A stretch of DNA of 64,000 bases from Rana temporaria (GCF_905171775.1 NC_053501.1:70775585-70839584), one strand, 5' to 3'; positions 11,560 through 23,389 are shown, counted from the stretch's first letter. Program-made: numbers and translations. Notes: generated from the letters alone by a model not told the origin.

Positions 11560-11708
11560 GTTGAAAGGACATGGAAAACTTTTCCTGATCAGTGACTGCA
11601 ACTAATCAACTGCAGTTGCTGCAAACAGCTGGCATGCACGGGTTAATGCTATGCTGTTGATTAGTTGCAGTCACTGATCAGGAAAAGTTTTCCATGTCCT
11701 TTCAAACG
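11560..11708. repeat. Near-perfect long palindrome
   Basis: The arm from about 11562 to 11611 (ttgaaaggacatggaaaact...ctaatcaac) is repeated in inverse orientation at about 11657-11706 with essentially no mismatch, around a loop of about 45 bp. Flanking gatcgtttgat / aacgatcgac extend the symmetry. It is a young foldback element or MITE core. Confidence 0.8.
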
Positions 11709-12029
11709 ATCGACCTCTGTTGAGTGTGGACTGCCACATATTGATCAAAATTAGGTCGGTCCCTGCTAAATTGGCCAAATGTTGATCAGTAACTAACCAT
11801 CTTTAAAATATAAACAATAGTGCAGCGCTCATAGTGTAAAAATGATTAGTGTGCAATGAACAAGTGTGCAATCAAATAATTTAACAATAAAATCATAGAA
11901 CTGATAAAATGCATACAAATAGCAAAATATAAAGTCCATCAACAAACAATTGGAATGGTAAAACCAGTGCTGTGATCAATAACAGAAAAAATATGAATGC
12001 ATGAACATATTTATTTATTTTTTATTTAT

Positions 12030-12500
12030 TAATTACTATTTGTTTGGGAAGCGCACATATGCCACCAGTCGGTGGTGCCAAAGTGCTTTGTGACCGATAG
12101 CCCGGATGTTCTGACGAGAATAGCATAAACAAACAAAGGTAGCAGCAGAGCGAAGGAGGGAAAAGGGAAGAAAAGAAAAGAGGAGAAAGCGAGAGGGGGA
12201 AGAAAATTAAAAATAGTGGATGAGCGTAGAAATATTGGCCTAGCATTGGAATGCTTGATGGAATAGCCAGGTCTTCAGCTTTTTCCTGAACATATATAGG
12301 CTTGGGGAAATGCTAATGTTAAGCGGGATTTGGTTCCAGAGAGTTGCCCCCGCAGAGCCAATCTGTTTTCCTCCTATGGAAATGAGCCTGTCGGTATTGC
12401 CAGAGATTAGGGCTTTGTCGGCTGAACGGAGACAGCGTCTGGGTATATAGTGTGGGGTCAGATCTGATAGGAACTGTGGACCCAGCTGATAGACCCAACA
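12030..12500 (-). mobile_element. LINE 3' fragment (L2/CR1-like C-terminal RT region)
   Basis: Read on the - strand, one frame gives GATLWNQIPL, then FRKKLKTWLFHQAF followed by a stop. This is the end of the reverse transcriptase protein in L2/CR1-like LINEs, where LWN.lP...FK..LKt.LF is conserved. The rest of the element is missing. About 470 bp remain and no intact ORF survives. Confidence 0.55.
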
Positions 12501-12595
12501 TACAATAACTTCATATTAAAAGTTCGATAGAAGATAGTCCATCAAGAGATTGAAATCCTTGAAGTGAAGATGAAGATACCGCAGATGATGTCCAA

Positions 12596-12720
12596 TAGGA
12601 TGAAACGCGTCGGCTGACGCTCCTGGAGTCATTGCAATCCTTTTTCGAATTTATCTCTGGACTTTTTATCGCTATTCAAGTGGATTTGTGTAAGTGTACA
12701 CCTGTTTTTACAATAAAACA
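12596..12720 (+). repeat. Dispersed repeat tail with ATGAAACGCGTCGG box
   Basis: gatgaaacgcgtcggctgac is followed by a T-rich segment and ends tacaataaaacaattttttt. It resembles other CGAAACGCGT boxes in the window. Class unknown. Confidence 0.4.
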
Positions 12721-12734
12721 ATTTTTTTTACAGT

Positions 12735-12968
12735 TTTACGATATGTGCGGCCCGAGAACCCGCGCATGACGTCGAAGTGATTCGACGCATGCGTGGAAGC
12801 ATTGAACTTCCGGGTTCGCGCACGTCGCTGCGTCATCGTCGCCGCGTCGTCACCGGGTATTCTGTCCGCGGGGAATTTGGTCTGATGGTGTGTACACACA
12901 TCAGACCAAATGATCCCAGCAGACATGTCCGATGAAAACGGTCCGCGGACCGTTTTCTAATAATAAGG
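12735..12968. mobile_element. Half copy of a family H MITE
   Basis: Contains the same core as the full copy at 36551-37028: gacgcatgcgtggaagcatt, the gcgcacgtcgctgcgtcatc stretch, and ccgatgaaaacggtccgcgg. The left terminus is absent and the right terminus is decayed to ctaataataaggcc. Confidence 0.6.
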
Positions 12969-12999
12969 CCTAATAATTTTTACACTATGAGCGTTGCAC

Positions 13000-14020
13000 T
13001 ATTGTTTTTATTTGATCTGTCTACGCTACCTGTCTAGTGAGTGCTAGCTGCTTTCTATAACCTCTATTTTCTTTAATAAGAGAGTCCTCAGCATTTTGTG
13101 AATACCTTACATGCACAACCTCTTCCAACTCTTGAAAAGACTTATGGAGATTCAATGGGAAAAGTATTTGTCTTGCCCATATGAGCCAATGTAGACCAGC
13201 TCTTATTTTTAAGCAAAGGCAATCTATATCTCTCACAAAAAGAATTTCAAATAAAAAATTATCCTTTTTACCCTTCTATGGGGCTTACAAAGTGTGTCGG
13301 CCCTGGCAGTGATTATAGGGCTATCCTGTTCCTCTGGGGAGCCTGGGACTGCAGGAAATGCCTTCCCCAGTGTGTGCAACCAGGGGAACATCTAGTGTAG
13401 CCAAATAGCCAAAAGTGCAAGAGCACAATCTGTGCTGGAATAGCTGCATTGGAGAGCTGGAGGGACGTTGGGGGTCCATAAAGAGTACCTGTCACCTGGC
13501 TATATCGTCGGGCTTGTATCGTCGTATTGCGCAACATAAAAAATTGCATCCAGCACCATTGTATTCACCTTTTTGGGGGGGGGGGGGGGTACGGTAATTT
13601 CTAGAAATTTCTAGCAAATAATGCAAATTTTAATACATTTGTAAAAGTAAAAAATTGCACGGTAGACATGTGGCTAAACAGAAGCTGTCTGAAAACCTAA
13701 ACATATATACTAACAGCTTTGGCAAAATACAAAGCGAATAAGCTGTGTGCCCATTTTTTTCTGATGGCATCTCTCATTTAATTGTAGTGGCTGATGGTCC
13801 ACAATAGAAGACCCTTCCAACCACATCCTACAGCACATTGCCTGGTGCTTCAGCATCAGCAAGTCTAGGAACTGCCAATTGATTGCCTATCTACCTCAAA
13901 GGCATTCAATAGATGTACCCCAGACTGCACTAGAGTGACAGATAATAAAGAAAAATAAAAAATGTTCTCCCCTTTATCTTCCAGGTGCCTTGTTCCTTCT
14001 ATTATGTAAGGAAACAGAAG
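13000..14020. other. No recognisable gene or named repeat
   Basis: Moderately AT-rich sequence with a G-run at about 13576-13589. Open frames are short, lack splice context and match nothing that I know. Confidence 0.4.
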
Positions 14021-14145
14021 AATTACCGTATATACTCGAGTATAAGCCGAGGCATCTAATTTTATGACAAAAAACTGTAAAAATGTATTGACTCGAGTAT
14101 AAGCCTAGGGTGAGAAATGCAGCAGCTACTGTAAGCGGAAAAGAG

Positions 14146-14404
14146 GGTCAACAATGCCCATTTGCACACCTCACTTTGCCCATTTGCACGCCTCCCTGTG
14201 CCCAACCTCACTGAGCCCATCCTCAGTGTGCCCATTTGCACGCCTCACTGTGGCCAACCTCACTGTGCCCAACTTCACTGTGCCCAACCTCACTGTGCCC
14301 ATTACAACCTCACTGTGCCCATTACCTCACTGTGCCCATTACAACCTTACTGTGCCCATTACAACCTTACTGTACCCATTACAACCTCACTGTGCCCATT
14401 GGAG
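14146..14404 (+). repeat. Minisatellite inside family C, CCTCACTGTGCCCATTACAA units
   Basis: Units of 15-20 bp built around cctcactgtgcccat repeat about 14 times, first with ttgcacg spacers and then with tacaa spacers. All three + frames stay open, giving artefactual Cys/Pro/His-rich ORFs. The same core unit recurs in the other family C copy at 18003-18301. Confidence 0.85.
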
Positions 14405-14535
14405 CGTACCTGAAATTCTTGACAGGCTGTGCCCCTGGTCCCGTCCCGTTCCATGATAGGCATTTGACACTGTGTTCAGTGTTCCGACTATCACGGACGT
14501 TCTTTCATCCTCAGACTCAGTTTCCCAGCAGACAC

Positions 14536-15263
14536 GGGCCTAGATTCAGGTAGATCCGTGCAATATTTGCGTGGGCAAAGGGCAACGATGTTTGCTCTGC
14601 GCCCACGCAAATATTTTGAAATGCCCGCGATTCACGGAGCAGTAGCTCCGTAAATTGTGCGGGCGATATGCTAAATAGCCGGGCGTAAGGCTGCCTAATG
14701 TAAATGATCCCGCCGGGGGCGGGAATCATTTAAATTAGGCGCGCTCCCGCGCCGAGCGAACAGCGCATGCTCCGTCGGGAAACTTTCCCGACGTGCATTG
14801 CGGCAAATGACGTCGCAAGGACGTCATTTGCTTCTAAGTGAACGTGAATGGCGTCCAGCGCCATTCACGAATCACTTACGTAAACGACGTGAAATTTAAA
14901 TTTCACGAGCGGGAAGGGCGGCTATACTTTAGCATTGGTTGCCCCTGCTACAGCAGGAGCAACCTTGCGCTAAAGTCGCCGTACGGAAACTCCGTACCTT
15001 GCGTGCGCAGGGCCCGCGCAACTTTTGTGAATCGGTGGTAGTATGCAATTTGCATACTATACGCCGATCACAATGGCCGCGGCCAACGCAAGAATGCAGC
15101 CTGGGATGTGAAGGCATAAGGAGGCTTATGTCTGTCATATCCTAGGCTGCAGTCGGTGTAACGAGGTTCCTGAATCAGGAGCACTCGTTACACCGGAGCA
15201 AGTAAGCACTTGCGCCGCGCAACCTATGGTTGCACGGGCGCAAGTGCTTCTTGAATCTGGGCC
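14536..15263. mobile_element. GC-rich foldback MITE, GGGCCYAGATTCA type (family L)
   Basis: The ends gggcctagattcagg and cttgaatctgggcc are inverted. Long internal arms pair (aagcacttgcgcc / ggcgcaagtgctt, cgtaagtg, tgcgtgggc). Three more copies lie at 18871-19612, 42422-43122 and 53966-54698. No ORF is shared between copies, so this is a non-autonomous family of about 700-740 bp. Confidence 0.7.
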
Positions 15264-15765
15264 ACTGTGTTTAGTGTTCAGCCAATCACGGACGTCCTTT
15301 AATTTTCGGACAAGAGAAGGTCCGTGATAGGCGGAACACTGAACACAGTGTCAAACGCCTATCATGGAATGGACGGGACCAGGAGGAAGCCGCGAGTTTT
15401 AAAAAATGGATGCCTGCAGCCGCTCAGGTACACTGACTCGAGTATAAGCCGAGAGGGGAATTTTCAGCCCTAAAAAAAGGGCCGGAAAACTTGGCTTATA
15501 CTCAAATATATACGGTAATACCAAATAAGAAAACAAACCTGCATATATAGCATTGCCTAATAAAACTGTAAATAGATGTATACTATCTATATGCTTTTAT
15601 CATGCTTTCCATGAAGTACAAAATTATTTTCAAAGCACTGAAAGAACATTTCTAAATGCTGAATGCTGAATTGTTAGACCTCCTTTATGACCTTGAGTGT
15701 AATTAGGGTTAGACAAATAGCTGGGGAACCAGTTTTAATAAAAATAAGTTAGGTGTGTCTGTGTT

Positions 15766-15990
15766 TAATGCCGCATACACACCATCACTTTATGTGATGA
15801 AAAAACCCGACGTTTTAAATCATGAAATAAAACGACGTTTTTGAAACTTCATTTTCAAAAACGACGTTGCCTACACACCATCGTTTTTCCAAAATGCTCT
15901 AGAAAAGCGTGGTTACGTTCAGCACTCTTTTTCCATTGAAGCTAGCTTCATAACTTGCTTCTGAGCATGCGCGAGTGTGAACCTAGGCTA
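15766..15990. mobile_element. Truncated family H MITE
   Basis: taatgccgcatacacaccatc followed by tttatgtgatgaaaaaacccg matches the left half of the complete copy at 21760-22165. The right end is lost after the ttccattgaagctagcttc segment. Confidence 0.6.
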
Positions 15991-16130
15991 AGAATAATTT
16001 TTGTCTGGGCATTGCTCATATCAGTCCATTGATCCCACAACTCCTCCTATAACAAGGAAATGTCTTGTGATCTGTCTTAAATGCAATATAGCTCAGTCAG
16101 TCCACTGCCTTTTTTAATAACTTTTGTAGA

Positions 16131-16484
16131 TTAAAGGGGTTGTAAAGGTTTGTTTTTTATTTTCTAAATAGGTTCCTTTAAGCTAGTGCATTGTTGGTTC
16201 ACTTACCTTTTCCTTCGATTTCCCTTCTAAATGTTTTTATTCTTTGTTTTCTTTGTCTGAATTTCTCACTTCCTGTTCCTCCTCAGTAAGCTGTTCTGGC
16301 TGACCAACCCCCAGCCAGATGATGAGGGCAAGCTTACTGAGGAGAAACAGGAAGTGAGAAATTCACACAAAGAAAAAAAACATTTAGAGGGGAAATTGAA
16401 GGAAAAGGTAAGCGAACCAACAATGCACTAGCTTAAAGGAACCAATTTAGAAAATAAAAAAACAAACCTTTACAATCCCTTTAA
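16131..16484. mobile_element. T2-like foldback MITE (family K), nearly perfect palindrome
   Basis: It starts ttaaaggggttgtaaagg and ends cctttacaatccctttaa. The arms pair over about 150 bp each (cctttaagctagtgcattgt / acaatgcactagcttaaagg) around a central ctgaccaaccccc loop. This is the clearest foldback of the family and fits TTAA target sites. Confidence 0.8.
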
Positions 16485-16635
16485 ACACAGACACTTCTCT
16501 ATAATCTACATTTTTCTTCTACCACTTCGAAATTTGACATTATTTAAACCTCTTTTCCAAAGAGCTTTAGTTTTTCAAGTTGGAAATGATAAGCAGCATT
16601 GCATATTACTTACTGCATTAAGATGTCTCCCAATA

Positions 16636-16807
16636 TATCCGTATTTATCAGCGTATAACACGCACAGGCCTATAACACGTACCCTAACTTTAAGAGGGAA
16701 GTTTCAGGAAAAAAACTTTCCACAGCCCCCTGCGTATAACTCGCAGGCACAGTTTACTTTCTATTTTCAGGGTAAAAAAGTGAGTGTTATATGCCAATAA
16801 ATACAGT
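16636..16807. mobile_element. Short MITE, CCGTATTTATCGGCGTAT type (family P)
   Basis: The ends tccgtatttatcagcgtat and atatgccaataaatacag are inverted and flanked by TA. A longer relative lies at 53381-53785. Non-coding. Confidence 0.6.
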
Positions 16808-17029
16808 ATATTAAATTGTGGAGTCTGCTGAAAGTATGACTATATTTGCAGTTAAAGGCCAAAAAATAAGACTGTAGGCGGGTGCATTGTTCAAAATGGA
16901 GGCAGTCCCCAAACCTTGCAGAAAATATTAATATATACATATACATCCTGCACATAGATTTTCCAGTTGTCAATCTTAAAAAGATTGTGACGGTTTAATA
17001 AAAAACAAAAAACACAAAAAACTGTGCAA

Positions 17030-17345
17030 TGGTTTTGCACAGAGCAACCCTGATCCTCTACTTTTTGAGTCCTCTCTCAGGCTCCTCAGTCTCCTTTCTC
17101 TCACCGAGTGCCCCCATAGCAAGCTGCTTGCTATGGGGTCACTTGTGCATGATTGCTCCTGAGTCCTGTTCTCTGTGTCCATAAGACACACAGAATGGGA
17201 CTCTGTCCTGTCCCGCTCTCTCCTCACCGGTTGTGATTGACAGCATGGCTCCCACTGCTGTGTCTGCTCCAATGAGGACGGGGAGAGCCAGGAGAGCCTC
17301 TGCTCTTGTACACATCGCTGGATTGAGATCGGGCTCAATTGGTTC
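17030..17345. repeat. Dispersed repeat shared with 1187-1505
   Basis: gcaatggttttgcacagagc opens the match and tggattgagatcgggctca closes it. The AT-rich 16810-17029 before it shows no gene. Confidence 0.45.
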
Positions 17346-17902
17346 ACACTAATGTGACTTATGATGCAATTTGAGTCACAGAGAATCGCATGACAAGGGA
17401 AATCACATTGTTTTCAATGGCACCAGTCCAAACCAATGCAACTAAGCACTGTGCAATTTTGGAAAAGGTAGATGTACTACTTTGGTGCGACTAGTGCGAT
17501 TTCAGACTCATAGACTTCTTTGTTAACTCACATAATGCCCAGAAAGCCCCAAGCTCATTTCATTCACTTTATAGCGGTGTTCCACCCGCAAAAACTGTAG
17601 CTGCTGACTTATAATAAGGACACTTACCTGTCCAGGGAGCCGGCAATGTCGGCCCGCCCGAGGCTGAGATACATCCATTAGATCGGGTGCAGGTGCCGCT
17701 AATTCTGATTAGGGGAAATCGGCGGTGGAGCCTTGCGGCTTCACTGCCCATTTCCTACTGTGCATTGCGTGAGTCGCGCGGCGCTTTGTGAAGGGCCGAC
17801 TGTCTTCTGGGACACACAGGTCCCAGAAGAGGGGGGCTTGCCGAAGAAGAGAATATGACGTTCTGCGCCACGGACGTAAGTGCAGGCTGTACTTCATAAA
17901 AA

Positions 17903-18700
17903 CTTACTGTACATACTCGAGTATAAGCCGACCCGAATATAAGCCAAGGCACCTAATTTTACTACAAAAAAATGGGAAAACGTATTGACTCGAGTATAAG
18001 CCTAGGGTGTCCATGTCCATGCCTCACTGTGCCCATGCCTCACTGTGCCCATGCCTCACTGTGCCCACGCCTCACTGTGTCCATGTCTTACTGTGCCCAC
18101 GCCTCACTGTGTCCATGTCTTACTGTGTCCACGCCTCACTGTGTCCATGTGCATGCCTCACTGTGTCCATGCCTCACTGTGTCCATGCCTCACTGTGTCC
18201 ATGCCTCACTGTGCCCACGCCTCACTGTGCCCATGCCTCACTGTGCCCACGCCTCACTGTGTCCATGCCTCACTACGCCCATGCCTCACTGTGTCCATGA
18301 CTAGACTGACGTTTAACATGGGAGTCTATGGAAGGGGTGCCCGGGTTTGAAAAACCGGTGCTCCCTAGCTGTAGGTCCCCCAGACAACAAACTTTGCACA
18401 CTTGTAGAGGAGAAATGGGGCTACATGTGTGCCAAGGTCCGGGTCCAGGGGACCTACGACCGGCTGGTACCGGGTACCCATAATCACCGGAGAAATTACC
18501 GTTTAACATGAGAGTCTATGGAAAGGGTGCCCAGATTTGAAAAATTGGTGCTCCCCTGCCAACAAATTTTTACACATTCGTAGAGGAAGAGTGGGGCTAC
18601 ATGTGTGCCAAGTTTGGGGTCCAGGGGACATACGGCAGGTCGGTCCCCAAATTCCGGGAGATCAGGCGCAAAAAGGTGACTCGAGTCGAGGGGGGCATTT
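17903..18700 (+). mobile_element. Family C element, right end decayed
   Basis: ttactgtacatactcgagtat opens the element and attgactcgagtataagcct follows 90 bp later. After the minisatellite, two diverged copies of a block occur (tttaacatgggagtctatgg at about 18311 and tttaacatgagagtctatgg at about 18501). The expected mirrored terminus is reduced to aggtgactcgagtcgagggg at about 18674. Confidence 0.55.
18003..18301 (+). repeat. 15-bp minisatellite, CCATGCCTCACTGTG units
   Basis: About 19 copies of a 15-bp unit (ccatgcctcactgtg with c/t and a/g variants). Because 15 is a multiple of 3, all frames stay open and give spurious MPHCAHASLCP-type proteins. Confidence 0.9.
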
Positions 18701-18870
18701 TCAATACAAAAAAAAAAAAAACAAGGGGTGGAGAGGTGGTCTTTCGTTTAAGACCACCTCTCAAAAGTATGTGGAACTCCGCTTTATGTGTGAAATACAC
18801 ACAATAAACATAACTGATAACATGTGTTTTCGCTACACTGACGTGTAAATGGAATATGCTTGGGAAGAGA

Positions 18871-19612
18871 GGCCCAGATCCACAGAGAGCAAGGCGCACA
18901 TTACGCCGCCGCAGAATAACCGCCATACACTACGCCAACGCAGCGCAGAAAGGCAAGCATTGAATTCAGCAAGCCAGTGCTCCCAACGCTGCGCCAGCGT
19001 GGCGTGGGTTTCGTAGGCGTACGCCGGTGTAGGTGGAAGTGGGCGTGACCCATGCAAATGAGGCGTGACCCCATGCAAATGATGGGCCGAGCGCCAGACA
19101 GGTACGTATCACGAACTACGCATGCGCACACCCCCCCGCGCCTGCTCACAACCACGCCGGCACAACTGCCTAAACCACGCCGGATCACTGCGTACGCAGT
19201 GAACGTAACGTACGCCCAGCCAGACACACGTCCAACGCACAATACGCCGGCTTGTGTTTCCTGGTGCAGACCTGAGCATGTCTGTTGCTGGGTTGCACCT
19301 CCTTTATGGGGACGCTGGACGTACAACTTACGCGCATCTAGCGTAGCATGCACTGGGCACACGCACGTTCGTGAATCGCCGTATTTCCCTCATTTGCATG
19401 TTTAAATGGCTAATCAATGGAGCGGCACTATGCTCCCAGCCTAAATGTGCGCCCACTCTACGCCGGCGTGAGCAAGATACGTTGGCGGGGTGTAGCCTGT
19501 TTTTAGGCGCATATTAGTTTGTGGGTCTGGCGCATAGATACGACAGCACATTTGCACTTACGTCAGCGTAACTGGTTATACGTCGGCGTAAGTGCTTTGT
19601 GAATCTGGGCCA
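18871..19612. mobile_element. GC-rich foldback MITE (family L)
   Basis: The ends ggcccagatccacagag and ctttgtgaatctgggcc are inverted. The interior is CpG-rich with repeated tacgccggcgt/acgcc cores. ORFs crossing it on both strands are by-products of the palindromic composition. Confidence 0.7.
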
Positions 19613-19799
19613 GAGTTTTTAGGCAGGAAGGTTGACCTGGGAGGAGAGGTGAGGGATAAAAAAAGACACTGGTCTTATCAGTCTCATAGGATTTGCATCT
19701 TATCTAATGCTGCTGCGACTTCTGTGAGTAAAGTCACATTGAAATCAGATCAGTCGCAAGCAAGACGCACTACATAGTCACACTGGAAATTGCATGAAA

Positions 19800-20510
19800 A
19801 TTGCATTGCATTAGTTTGACAAATTACAACTTGGAAATGCAAATGTATTTGGTTCCTTTGTCAGATGATCCTAGTCACATTTATTTAGCTAAATTTTCAA
19901 GAATATGCGCCACTATCAAACAACACTTTGTACTGTAGGGCCTATTGGGTTAAACAATGTACCTTCTCTGGAGAGAAACAGATGTTGCAATATCTTTCTT
20001 GGAGGACTGGAACAAATAAATCTGAGATTTTACTGCTTTTATCAAGGATAGAACACAAGGACACGATTACATTTTCTTCTGGGTCTGTCTAGTTCCCTTG
20101 AAATCCATTTACTCCGTTTATTAATGGGCACATGCAGACCCCAAGCACTAAGCTATCTCATCACAATGTTCCAGAGAGCTTGCAGATTAGCAAATTGAAC
20201 GAACGTGGCTTGCTATAAGAGCCTTGCTTCTTTTCTCTATGGCAAAAGACAGGAACATTTTAATTAAAGTGAGTGGTGCAATTCACGTTCAATTATTATG
20301 AATGCTAATTAGTGCAGAACTCAAACATGAAATGACTTGTTCCAAGGAAGCAGTCGCTGGATTATTTGTATTCGTTTTGCCAAGTTCTAATTGCAAACTG
20401 CGGAGAGAAAAGTCATTTTACAATAAAACGCGGTAGGGTTTGGATATTTACCACAAAGGTATGTGTAAATAATGAAGTATGTCACTTATTACAGGACTGT
20501 CGATAACAAG
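19800..20510. promoter_or_regulatory. Unique AT-rich block, candidate conserved non-coding element
   Basis: No repeat hallmarks. The segment from about 20180 to 20420 is rich in TAAT/ATTA and TTGCAAA-type cores (tttaattaaagtgagtgg, ttcaattattatgaatgc, taattagtgcagaactc). It resembles vertebrate developmental enhancers in composition only. Its position, 8 kb upstream of the first exon found, would suit DISP2 regulation. This is inference. Confidence 0.35.
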
Positions 20511-20513
20511 TTC

Positions 20514-21487
20514 TTTAACCACTTCAATACAGGGCATTTTCACCCCCTTCCTGCCCAGACCAATTTTTAGTTTTGAGCGCTGTCACATTTTGATTGACAA
20601 TTGCACGGTCATGCGACATGGCTCCCAAACAAAATTGACGTCTTTTTTTTCCCCACAAATAGAGCTTTCTTTTGGTGGTATTTGATCACCTCTGCGTTGT
20701 TGTTTTTTTGCGCTATAAACAAAAGAGCAAAACAGAAGAGCGACAATTTGGAAAAAAGAGCAATATTTTTTACTTTTCGCTATAATAAATATCCCCCAAA
20801 AATCTATAAAAAAAAAAAATTTTCCTCAGTTTTGGCCGATGTGTATTCTTCTACGTATTTTTTGTAAAAAAAAAAAATCGCAATAAGCATTTATTGATTG
20901 GTTTGCGCAAAAGTTATAGCGCCTACAAAATAGGGGATAGATTTATAGCATTTTTATTTTTTTACTAGTAATGGCGACGATCTGCGATTTTTATCATGAC
21001 TGCGATATTATGGTGGACACATTGGACACTTTTGACACTATTTTGGGACCATTCACATTTATACAGCGAACAGTGCTATAAATATGCACTGATAACTGTG
21101 TAAATGTGACTGGCAGGGAAGGGGTTAACACTAGGGGGCGATCAAGGGGTTAATGTGTTCACTAGAGAGTGATTCTTACTTTGGGGGGAGGTGACCGATC
21201 GGTGTCCCTATGTACAAGGGACACACCATCGGTCTCCTCTCCCTGACAGGACGTGGATCTGTGTGTGTACACACACAGAATCACGGTCCTGCTCAGTTAC
21301 TGGGCAATCGCTGGTGCCCGGCAGACATCGCGGCCGCCGGGCACGCGCATCGGGTTCCCAGTGACGTGGTGGGCGCGCGCGCGCCCCCTAGTGACTCTGG
21401 AAGGCATGACGTCATATGACGTCCGCCCAGAACTATAGGCTCATCGTCCCGCCGTCATATGACGGCAGGCAGTGGAGTAGTGGTTAA
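20514..21487 (+). mobile_element. ~970-bp TTAA-flanked MITE (family N), full length
   Basis: ttaaccacttcaatacaggg opens and gagtagtggttaa closes, with TTAA at both ends. Internal order: a gcattttcaccccc box, a T/A-rich core with ataaatatcccccaaaaat, then a GC-rich end with tgacgtcatatgacgtc palindromes. It is the best reference copy for the fragments elsewhere in the window. Confidence 0.7.
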
Positions 21488-21759
21488 AGATCCTGCTGCT
21501 TGTACATCACATTCTTTGGGTAAAAAAATTAATTCCACACATGTTTATTATCAAAAATATATAAAGACTACATATGAAGCAATGGGAAAATAGAGCCCTT
21601 TCCCTCTACAAAACATGTCAATTTTGCCATCAGCAATGACTTGAAAAGCTGGACTTCAGATAGATATAAAAATATTAAAAGAGAAGTTCAGGAATTAAAA
21701 AAAAAAGACATTTATACTCACCTAGATCGATCCATGCTGCATCTGTCCTCCGCCAGTAC

Positions 21760-22165
21760 TAATGCCGCGTACACACCATCACTTTATGTGATGAAAAAAA
21801 ATGACGTTTTTAAAAACGTCACTTTAATTGACCGTGTGGGGGGGAAAACTTTGTTTTATGTCTTGTAAAAAACGACCAAAAAAAATTGAAGCATGCTTCA
21901 ATTTTATGTGTCGTTTTTACTTCACAGAAATTGACCGTGTGTAGCAAAAAACGTTGTTTAAAAAGACGTTTTTACACCCGCGCATGCCCAGAAGCGAGCT
22001 TCAATGGAAAAAGTGGTGAGAACGTAACCTCACTTTGCTAGAACCTTGAGAAAAACTATGGCAACTTCGTCTTTGAAAATTTAAGTTTCAAAAACATTGT
22101 TTTTTACTTCACAGAAAATGTTGTTTTTTTTCATCACATAAAGTGATGGTGTGTACGGGGCATTA
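21760..22165. mobile_element. Foldback MITE (family H), complete
   Basis: The termini tgccgcgtacacaccatcac / gtgatggtgtgtacggggca continue as tttatgtgatg / catcacataaa. It is flanked by TAA (left) and TTA (right). The interior carries acgtttttaaaaacgt palindromes. Non-coding. Confidence 0.75.
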
Positions 22166-22510
22166 GAACTGAGCTATTAAACAGCACTGATTGCTCCGTT
22201 CTCGATCTTCAGTCTGCAGAGAGCTGGTGACTGTCAGTCACAGACTCAATGCTCTGCCACCTCCAGCACTCACTGGAACACCAGGCTGTGGAGGGGCAGG
22301 AGCATTTGGCTCAGCCTATCAGCGGCTCAATGAAAGCCTGAGCCTGCTGCTGGTCCAGACAACTGGGTGGACCCTGACTTTAATCTAGGGACCTTTCCAG
22401 AGCCTGGAGTGGCTGAGAGTCGGCTGAAACTGGTCACAGGGGTGCAGAACAAAGTGAACTTCTGTGGTCCATAGGAATATAGCCAAAATAGCTTTAGCCA
22501 TACTTCTCCT

Positions 22511-22964
22511 TTAAAGAGGAAGTAAACCCTGATGGGTGTTACTTCATCTTTGTTTCCCTGCAAAGGTAAAGCATAACAGGCTACTATGCATCGCATAGTA
22601 GCCCATTATGTGTCACTTACCTGAAACCGAAGCCTGCGATGTCCCCGATTTCCTCTGCTCCACAAAGCATCCATCTTTCACCCGCTTCCTTCCGGGTATC
22701 GCTGCTCCGGCGCTGTGACTGGCCGGAGCAGCGATGACGTCATGCGTGCGGGAGCCAACACTTACGGCATGATGCCATTCAGCAACGGCACGCTCATTGC
22801 ACCTGCGCCGTTGTCTAATGCGCGCCGTTGACATTGGTGCATTATTTTATTGCAAATATCTTCTAAACCATGTAGGTCTAGGAGATATTGCAAGCACCTA
22901 CAGGTAATTAATCTAGGCTTACCTGTAGGTGAAAGTTCTCAGAGAGGGTTTACAACCACTTTAA
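22511..22964. mobile_element. T2-like MITE (family K)
   Basis: The ends ttaaagaggaagtaaaccct and agggtttacaaccactttaa are inverted with TTAA at both edges. This copy serves as the empty-site comparison for the nest at 40161-41028, to which it is closely related. Confidence 0.75.
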
Positions 22965-23389
22965 TGAATGCAGACATGTATTCATTAAAACAGTTTTGTA
23001 AGTAGTTGAATGTCTACTGTTATAGCCTCTTGTGGGCCTGGTTCACACTATTGTGGGTGGTTGCGGAAATCACACCTGTTCCTGTACCCGCAACCACCCA
23101 CAGCCAAAACACGCTAAAAATTTGTTGGGCTGCTATTCATTCTTAGTGGCACCCCCACACATCTAGAAACGCAGCATGTATTGCTTCTTTTCTCCCAACT
23201 GTGACAAATTCCAATTTCCTATGCTGGCACCAACAGGACAACCCTTTCTTGGGCCATACCCTAGCGGGTCGGACTCGACCTTCCACTGATTTTAAATCTT
23301 TATTATCTGAATCTTCTAGGCCTGAACATTATTAAATTCTCTTATATCAGATATTGGTGAGGGAGTCGGACACACCTACATTTCTTTCT

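Larger units (their letters stand above)
14023..15518. mobile_element. MITE of the CTCGAGTATAAGCC type (family C), with a nested family L MITE
   Basis: The ends taccgtatatactcgag and caaatatatacggta are inverted, and a second layer of inverted sequence (gagtataagccgag / ctcggcttatactcgag) lies just inside. TA flanks suggest a Tc1/mariner-like target. Inner arms (cacggacgttc, gacactgtgttcagtgttc) are mirrored on either side of a nested insertion at 14536-15263. A minisatellite occupies 14146-14404. Confidence 0.65.
17569..18786. mobile_element. T2-like MITE (family K) split by a family C element
   Basis: The left end ttatagcggtgttccaccc is mirrored by gtggaactccgctttat on the right. Between about 17903 and 18700 the element is interrupted by CTCGAGTATAAGCC-type sequence, which accounts for its unusual length. 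Confidence 0.55.

Noticed and set aside
14154..14553. Pro/Cys/His-rich ORFs in three frames
   Set aside because: Same cause: a CTCACTGTGCCCA minisatellite inside a MITE.
17972..18350. Three overlapping + strand ORFs of about 100 residues rich in PHCAHASLCP
   Set aside because: A 15-bp tandem repeat keeps all frames open; this is not a protein gene.
18901..19405. Long ORFs on both strands (153 and 117 residues)
   Set aside because: They lie in a self-complementary, stop-poor GC-rich MITE (family L); neither is kept in the other three copies.
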